Shown here one piece after another: positions 57,413 through 64,000 of a DNA stretch of 64,000 nucleotides. Each line of letters opens with the position of its first letter. The first letter of the stretch is position 1. The position numbers were made by a program, and so were the translations under genes. This DNA comes from Posidonia oceanica (lineage: Eukaryota; Streptophyta; Magnoliopsida; Alismatales; Posidoniaceae): positions 121,553,001 through 121,617,000 of the forward strand of contig JAZBRS010000029.1 of NCBI GenBank assembly GCA_037176725.1, given 5' to 3'. The notes under the pieces were generated by a model. It did no database searches, had not been told where the DNA came from, and saw only the letters and a list, made by a program, of their open reading frames with translations.

Positions 57413-60397
57413 TGTAGATACCCCATTTTGACAGACTTTCGGTTGGGGAATCTCCAGATATTTGTTTAGTTTGTGGCATAGTGAAACCCAATTTCAAACT
57501 CATTTCCAACCCTAAACCAACCCAAAACATTCCAAATACCCAGAATCCAAAATCACAAGCCTTTTCAAAGCCCAAAACCCATTGGTGGGTCAAGGACAAG
57601 GAAATGGGCCTGGATTCCACTGTACAGGCCTAGTCCACTGAGTTGCATGCTTGGTTGCCACTCGCAGAGGCGACTAGACCTTGTCGCCACTCGCAGAGGC
57701 GACTAGATCCTGTAGCAACTCTAAGCGGTGACTGGGTTTGTCGCCAGCGAGACCGGTAATTTTCTGCAACTCAGACCACTGCTTGAATTTCTTCCTGCCT
57801 ACCACCGTCGGTCACCTTATCCACCGCGTGGCCTGCAACGCCATCCTCTCCCACACTTACTTTCCTCTACCTCCACACACTACACTCCAACAGCCACTTA
57901 CTTCCTTGCCACCGGTCACCCTCTTCGCTGGCGGTCTTCTCGCTCTCTCCTAAGCCACTGACCGGCCGACCTGCAACCTTGCCACCAACGACTTCTTCAT
58001 CGTCCTTCCCTGCCCGCAGCTTCGCCACTTACTTCCTCGACTGCCAAGCCCACTCTCAGCCACCCTCACTGCCACCACCTGGTCCACTGAGCCCTTGGCC
58101 AGTGAACAAAACCAACACACCCATCACTGTTTCCAACCACCACACCCACAATTGAGAATCCTCAGAGAGAATTCAAGCATCCCAGAGCGATTCCCTTCTT
58201 CCCTTGTGCATTCTAGTGAGAATTCAAGCCTTCCCAAGCCTCCTACACCTTGCCGTGCCACGGGAACCCATCGCCGGCCTTCTTCCTCAACTCCATTCAT
58301 CTTCTCCGGCAAGCCACAGAGGTGAAACACCTCACCCCATTGTCTGTCTGAGGGTCCGGGAACGTTCTTGGAACTCCTTCCTTCGTGGCTGAGTGACTTG
58401 ACCGCCTCCTTGTACTCTCAGCCGTGCCAATGACCGACGACGTGTGGCAACGCCGGCCAACAGCCGGTGGGGGCGAGAAAGAGGCACTTGCCTCTTCTCT
58501 TGGTTCGCAGATACTTCCCTCACATCCTCCTCATCCTTGCAAGGCTTCCTAGCCGACTCGTAGGGTCGCTAGCCGCTCACATGGTCGGCCTCTGACGAGC
58601 TCCAGTGGCGCAAAGAGGAGGAGGTGGTTGGAGCGCTCCAAGCTACCATTTTCCACACCGAAGGTGCGGCTGGGTTCGTGGGAACGTCATTGACGTTCTC
58701 CGATCCTCCCCAGCCTTTTCCACTTCGCCTGGAGCAAGCAGTTCACCATTGAAGTCCGTTCATCGGACTGCCAGATCAGCCATCGCTGCAAGTGGCGACT
58801 GATTTGCAACTTCGAATCGTCGTCGGCCGATCTTTGGGCCGATGCTCTAGGCAATCTAGGACACCATTTTGCATGATTTTTGTATGTCTGTGATCATGGA
58901 TGAATGCTCTTTAATGTCATATACTTGGTTGCTCATTTTGCATCGCGTGTGGTGCGAGATTTGACTCCAAAGTCTGTTGTTCGGATTGCCTGATTGCAGA
59001 GGTGTCACCGGTTCCACCGGCGACTAACCTACAACTTTGGCAGTCTACCGGTTGGACTTTGAGCCGGTGTATCTCGTTACCCAAGCTTCTATTTTAAGTG
59101 ATTTTTGTTTTCTTGTAATTGCGGTTGATTGCTTTGCAGCTTTGCATCTTTAGTTTTCAATCTTGCATGGCTTTGGGTGCGGGACTTGGTCATGGAGTTG
59201 GGTCCTGGACTACCAATTGAGCCGCTGCTCACACTGGCGACTCGACTATATTTTTAACAGTCCACCGGCCAGACTTTAGGGCATCGTATCTCGTTACCCA
59301 TATTTCCATTTTACAAAGTGATTACGTAGTTTTAATCATGGATATGCCATCTTTAATTCTGCATGCTTGGTTTCCTGTTTCGCATAGTCTACATAGCTTG
59401 TTTTTAGCAGCAAAGGCTACTACTTGGGAGTACTGTGCATGGCTTTGTCGCCTTGAAGCATGGTGACTTGTTCAGGCGCCTCTCATAGTGGTGACCTGGT
59501 CAGTTGCAGCTCTCAGCGGTGACCCACGTTGCAGTCCAGGTAGTGGGCTGTGCCACTCGCTCGCCGCCCGCTCACTTTGTTGATCGATTTGCTTTAGTGC
59601 CAACTTTTAGCTTAAGAATGCTATCTTTATTGTTATGTCACCAGTTTTGTCTTTCGTATGATTTTCTTAGCTTTCCTTGGCGATGATTGCCGCTGTATTG
59701 GTAGCAGGGTATGTGCTCCATGTCACTTGTTCTACCGGTGACAAGCACTACCACTGCTCAGGCCGGTGACCCCCGCACTGAACCAGGCAGTAGGTATAGC
59801 CACTCTCGCTGTCGCCTCTTTTTTTTATTCGACTCCTTTGGTTTCAGTTTCGCTTTCCCTTGCTTGTTTATCGCCTCTTTACAATGCTTTAACTTCAATT
59901 AATTGCTTTTAAACAGGGTTTGCTAAGCTTCGCATGGTTTATAATTGCATATTGCATACCGCTTTAGGGCGAATATAAACCGGCATTCATTTACCAACAT
60001 TTGCCACATAATAGTGGATCAGTTAAGAAAGACCGATTCCTCGGGCGTGTCGGGGGTGCCTAACACATTCCCCGCACGTAACAGGAGTCCTTACCCTTTC
60101 TCTGGACTGCATTGACTTTGTGTCACACATTTAGATTGGATTTTGCATACTTTTAAAGTGTACAAGTTTTCTTCGCATGTTCCTTATAGGGTTTTCCTAG
60201 TTTTTCCATTTTAATAAATTAGGTGGCAACTCCTTGTCTTTTCTTTCATTTTCCTTTTGCGTTTGTCTCTGCTTTTTTTGGTGTTTTCGAGTCGAATATC
60301 CCTCCTCGGATCCATCCGCTAATAGTGGCCTACTATCGGTTGGTACACGTGAGCTTTGGCATCGTGCATGGATGCGCCGATTTTTCAGGTTACTACA
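57413..60397 (+). repeat. Element 2 5' LTR (2,985 bp)
   Basis: It starts TGTAGATACCCCATTTTGAC and ends TTACTACA. It contains repeated TGGCGACT-type motifs (58793-58800, 59235-59242) and GTCGCC..GGCGAC inverted pairs (57680-57710), the conserved GGTGCCTAACAC block (60025-60117) and TTAATAAA followed by TGGCAACTCC (60224-60233). Confidence 0.82.
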
Positions 60398-60398
60398 G

Positions 60399-60416
60399 TG
60401 GCGACTCCGCTGAGGA
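60399..60416 (+). other. Element 2 primer binding site (tRNA-Arg type)
   Basis: TGGCGACTCCGCTGAGGA differs from the element 1 site by one base and has the same position relative to the LTR end. Confidence 0.8.
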
Positions 60417-61635
60417 TACTAGACTCCAGCTTTCGTTTCTACTCTTCCACTTTTTCTGTAGCTTGTTTCTTTGCTTAGCTTAGCATTTGTTGCCTTGTTT
60501 ATTTACTTATCGCATTATTCTTTATTCATTGCCTATCTCAGCATTTATTTACCTTATCTGCTTATTTATTGCTTTAATTCACGCACTTTCCTTAATTTAG
60601 CGTTTGATTACCATGCCTGCTTGATTATTGCACTAATCCATGCCCTTTGCCTGATGCTTGGGTTATTTTACACAAGTATGCCATGTCACTTCACTTATAC
60701 ACATGCCATGCTTGTATATGCCTTTTGATGTGCTGATTGTCTTTCATTTTCACATATCATGTAACACAATACTAGCACATGCCATGAGCATGCTTTTTGC
60801 AATGATGTGTGATGTTTGCCTACCGTGCTTGGGTGATTTTCTTCCCCTCTTGCACTAAGCCTAAGAACAATTAGAGATTGATTGCTTCCTCCATGGCTAA
60901 TTAAAAGTGGCAAGTAAAATTGATTCTAGGTACAACTAGAGGCCTCAACACACTTTCATCCTCTTTGAGTTAATAAAACATGCAAGATAAAAAACTTTAA
61001 CCATATTTGCATGAATAAGCATATAGGGCATGCATCTTCTCTCCTCTGAGTCCACCTACCAGTCTGAGAAGGATAGTCCTGGTCTCTTGCTCCATCGCTT
61101 TGGCATGGTGCGAGTTGGTCGGTCTATCCCCCCTTGTTAGGGGTCGCGTCGGTGTTAGTAGAGGGTATAGCCCATGCTTTAGTAGGGCCAAGGCTCCTAA
61201 AGCACCACCCCGTCACTACCTAAGCTTCGGCTAGGATTTAGACAAGGACCTACTTTTTCTGACCTGAGTCGGTGACCTATACACCTGTGAGTATTCGAAG
61301 TAGACAACCTACTAAGACACATTAGATTGGTAAGAGAGAGCATGATAGAGAGCATACATTTGCATGAATGCCATTCATATCACGATTAAATACATTTGCA
61401 TTTTACTTTTGGGTTTTAACGCCTGTTTTTGTTTGTGATGTGTCTCGTCACAAAGAGGTCAGTGAGCGAGTTCCCTAGCTAGTGCTCGAGTCTTTTCTTT
61501 TACTGACACCCCTGTTGCGACACCTGTTCCCGACCATCCTCCCTTGAGCTATCCGCCTTCGCGACAATAGCTCCTCCTAGGACCCGTCCTCCCATTTTTC
61601 GTCGCAGCCCTGTTCTCACTCACTCTCGGTCAGCT
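60417..61635 (+). other. Element 2 leader
   Basis: It is T/C-rich at first. The block 61026-61312 matches the element 1 leader 38216-38510, and the stretch before gag (61455-61635) also aligns. No open frame is kept, so conservation is at RNA or DNA level or reflects shared ancestry. Confidence 0.6.
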
Positions 61636-63209
61636 ATGGCCTAGTTTGCTGGTGAGCCCCTGATCTCTGTTGCCTTGGAGGGAATTTCCACTTTGGTCCC
61701 TCCGACTCTCACTTCGACTCCCTCTATGCCTCTTGTGATACTAGGGTTTCACGCTCTAGTGCCTAGGATACCCCAACATGCTGCGAGGCATTGGCAAACC
61801 TACGCCCCTCTGGATCCTGTCACCGAGCCCATCTTGATGATCCCCACTCGCGCTTCGAAGGCGCCTCTGACCCCTCCGTCCCAGGGCTATGTCGCTCTCG
61901 ACATCCCTTTCGCTGTGGCGACCTTTGTTGTAGGTTCCCTATCTCCTGGACAGTCTGTGTCCTTACCTTTTGGATCTGGTCTCCTGCCGGCACTACACCT
62001 CAGCATTCCCACTATTGGATCCCTTGACGTGCAGTATCAGCACCTGATAGAGACTGCCTAGAGACTGCAGGGCATGGCTCTATCTATTCCCCCTTCTTTC
62101 ATTCCCGCTTCTCCCGAGGTTCCCCCAGCGCCTGCTCTTGCATTTCAGGCTTTCCCCACTGCACCCCCGCCTAGACCATTGCCCCAGCTACTCACTGCTC
62201 CGGTGATGGGGGCACGGTTTCCACCTCCTGCATTTACACCACTCACCGCACAGCATTTACCTCTGCCATCTGGTGGCTAGTCCTTCGGGCTGGTTGGAGC
62301 ACAGTACCCCACAGGCCCTCTGCCTGGCACCGCACCTGCGCAGCCACTGTTGCTCCAGCACTCTGCGCCACCCACTGCACAGCATGCTACCTACCCCTAC
62401 CCCATGCATCAGCAGGTTCCTACCCCAGCATGCATCCCATCATACACTGCACCCACACACGGATACGCCAGCCATCACGTTGCATCACCAGGCGACGCAA
62501 TGGTGGATCTGGAGGAGCACCTTAGTGCGACCCAGTCGACGTATATGGTCCCTGCCCTTGCTGCCCCATCACCTTCGGCAGCAAATCCAGACCCCATCAA
62601 TAATAGGGTGGACGTTCTAGAAAAGGCACTACGTCTAGTGCAGGGCAATGATCACCATTCCTACTAGTTCCGGGACCTCTGCTACTTTCCAGAGGCGGTA
62701 CTCCCACCGAAATTTCGTATCCCAGATTTTGATAAATATAATGGTAGGGGCTGCCCCATTGCTCATCTGAAGGCGTACTACGGAGATCTCGCCCAGCTCT
62801 AGGCTGATGAGAGATTGCTGATCCGCCTGTTCCAAAAGAGTTTGACCAGCCTGGCCCTCAAGTGGTTCATCTCGCTTGACATGGCCACCATCAAGACTTG
62901 GAACAACCTTAGTTAGGCGTTCCTGGAACAATACTCTTTCAACCTGGACCTGGTCCCAAAGTGCGTGGACCTAGTCGCCACCAAGTAGAATCCCAACAAG
63001 CTGTTCGGGGAGTATGTCGGCCGTTGGCGCGCCCTTGCCTTACAGGTTCGAGATAGACCCTCTGATGAGGAGTCTATCGAGATCGTTATCTAGGGTGCGC
63101 AACCATCTACCGAGGCTCTGCTTAGCATTCCGCCAGTCACAACCTTTGCATCACTGATTTGGGTTGGCGTTCGCGTGGAGAGTTCGCTGCAGAGTGGCAA
63201 CTTCACTAT
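61636..63209 (+). pseudogene. Element 2 gag with eight in-frame TAG codons and no other stop
   Basis: Collinear with element 1 gag from ATG 61636. The frame has no net frameshift: all 524 codons to the insertion point stay in one frame. Eight stops occur, all TAG: 61642, 62059, 62278, 62665, 62800, 62914, 62986 and 63091 (first base). Six of these are CAG (Gln) in element 1, one (62800) is also TAG in element 1, and one is AAA. Conserved gag landmarks include CPIAHLKAYYGDLAQL, LLIRLFQKSL and FLEQYSFNLDLVPK. As read, it cannot make a full gag without readthrough. Confidence 0.88.
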
Positions 63210-63289
63210 TGTAGACACTCCATTTTGACTCCTGCATTAATGGCTCTTCTTTGGTGGACTCAAATCCCAAACCACAACCATCCCAAATC

Positions 63290-63460
63290 CCAAAACCTAA
63301 AACCTAACACCCAAAACCCTAAATCCTAAACCCAACACCCAAAACCCTAAAACCCTAAACCCTAAACCCTAAACCATAAACCCTAAACCCTAAACCCAAC
63401 ACCCAAAACCCTAAAACCCTAAACCCTAAACCCTAAACCCCAAACCCTAATCCCAAATCA
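63290..63460. repeat. Interstitial telomere-like (CCCTAAA)n inside the element 4 LTR
   Basis: Short perfect runs of CCCTAAA, the plant telomere unit, are mixed with AACACCCAAAACC variants. The same style resumes after the SINE (63655-63720). Because it lies within an LTR between retroelement sequences, it is not a chromosome end. Confidence 0.75.
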
Positions 63461-63461
63461 T

Positions 63462-63656
63462 AATGGTTACTGTAGTGGTTGGGTCACCTCCACTACCCTC
63501 TCATGACGTGGGTTCGAAACCCGCTCGGTGCATATTGAGTGGGATTTTCCCATTCTTTCTTGCATGGGATTAATTTCCTTTCCGTGCGACCTGTGGGATT
63601 TTTTGAAGAAAAAATCCGTTAAGCTATAGTAGGTTAGGGTATAAAAAAAAAAAAAA
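63462..63656 (+). mobile_element. tRNA-derived SINE
   Basis: The 5' part has an A-box-like TGTAGTGGTTGG (63471-63482) and a perfect B-box GGTTCGAAACC (63511-63521) at RNA polymerase III spacing. The 3' end is a run of fourteen A (63643-63656). The total is about 195 bp, normal for plant SINEs. The head resembles the Au-type SINE family. No convincing target duplication is visible because the flanks are themselves repetitive. Confidence 0.75.
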
Positions 63657-64000
63657 TCCTAAACCCTAAACCCAAAACCCTCAAACACAAACCATTAAAC
63701 CCAAAACCCTTATTCCACTAAAAAACCAAAACCTAAACCCATGCATTCAAACCAAAAAGACGCAAATGCCATTCAAGAAAAAAACCAAAAACAAAACCTA
63801 AACTCATGCATTCAAACCCAAAACCCTAATTCCACTAAAAAACCAAAACCTAAAGCCATGCATTCACCCAAACCCTAGGGCCATTCAAAAAAAACCAAAG
63901 AAACCTAAAACCCTAATCCCATCCCCATTTGGAAACCTAAACCCTAATCCCATTGCCTCCATCTCACCCTCATCCAGTGGCCCTCATCGCCTCCTCACCG

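Larger units (their letters stand above)
57413..63209 (+). mobile_element. Element 2: Tat/Ogre-like element, cut by element 4 and the window edge
   Basis: It has a 5' LTR at 57413-60397, a tRNA-Arg-type primer site, a leader with a block conserved with element 1, and a gag that is collinear with element 1 until an LTR start interrupts it at 63210. The LTR is only 2,985 bp and mostly unalignable to element 1 outside its last 400 bp. This marks a different subfamily. The 3' half is not in the window. Confidence 0.8.
63210..64000 (+). mobile_element. Element 4: LTR start inside element 2 gag (runs off the window)
   Basis: TGTAGACACTCCATTTTGAC starts abruptly within the gag sequence after GGCAACTTC, exactly as a new LTR of the same family would. 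The following sequence is rich in CCCTAAA and AAACCC motifs and hosts a SINE. The 3' end is not in the window. Confidence 0.65.

Noticed and set aside
63462..63540. A functional tRNA gene suggested by the GGTTCGAAACC box
   Set aside because: No cloverleaf, acceptor stem or anticodon arm; the poly(A) tail and length fit a SINE.
63290..63720. A chromosome end
   Set aside because: CCCTAAA units are short, impure and embedded in an LTR between retroelement sequences.

Overview
This is a plant nuclear window dominated by nested LTR retrotransposons, with one convincing multi-exon host gene. The evidence for a plant is canonical GT-AG introns behind a TATA/G-box promoter, Copia and Tat/Ogre-like Ty3 elements primed by tRNA-iMet and tRNA-Arg, a plant-type SINE and CCCTAAA telomere-like repeats. 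I cannot name the species; a eudicot or related lineage is a guess. Every identity statement below is by eye.

Layout. 1-6.2 kb holds the end of a hAT-like element, a decayed Tat/Ogre-type LTR end, a region with six copies of a GTCCAACGTTGGAC palindrome, and a broken minus-strand zinc-knuckle ORF. 6.3-14.6 kb holds the host gene: six exons join in one open frame of 795 codons, with no family I recognise. 16.4-18.9 kb is AT-rich and repeat-rich. 18.904-25.315 kb is a complete but inactivated minus-strand Copia element (Copia A; TSD TATTC) inserted in a 21-bp minisatellite. 25.3-27.97 kb holds degenerate transposon ORFs, a small inverted-repeat element and the left part of a 15-bp minisatellite. 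27.969-56.282 kb is a second minus-strand Copia element (Copia B; gag only; TSD TTGAT/TCGAT) inserted in that minisatellite. It was itself split within gag by a 23.1-kb element (element 1, 31.726-54.854 kb, TSD AGTAC).

Element 1 is Tat/Ogre-like. It has LTRs of 5,747 and 5,900 bp, a tRNA-Arg primer site, a long leader, gag-protease, an in-frame low-complexity extension where pol would be expected, a separate intact 400-codon ORF resembling the plant mobile domain/DUF7745 family, then hairpins, GATA..TATC arrays and a polypurine tract. I see no reverse transcriptase, RNase H or integrase in it, so it should depend on proteins supplied in trans.

56.7-64.0 kb is a stack of relatives: an LTR start (element 3) interrupted by element 2 (LTR 57.413-60.397 kb, then leader and gag), whose gag is interrupted at 63.210 kb by the LTR start of element 4. 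That last LTR carries telomere-like repeats and a SINE.

The most unusual signals are these. (1) Every in-frame stop inside the element 2 gag is TAG, and the long gag-pro-extension frame of element 1 is likewise broken only by TAG; one TAG site is shared. (2) A plant-mobile-domain-type ORF sits downstream of gag-pro in a pol-less element. (3) A second copy of the tRNA-Arg primer-site core lies inside the LTRs, about 175 bp upstream of the real one. (4) A short stem-loop block is kept in four otherwise divergent LTRs. (5) Palindrome arrays lie in the Copia B U3. (6) A hairpin array lies upstream of the element 1 3' LTR.
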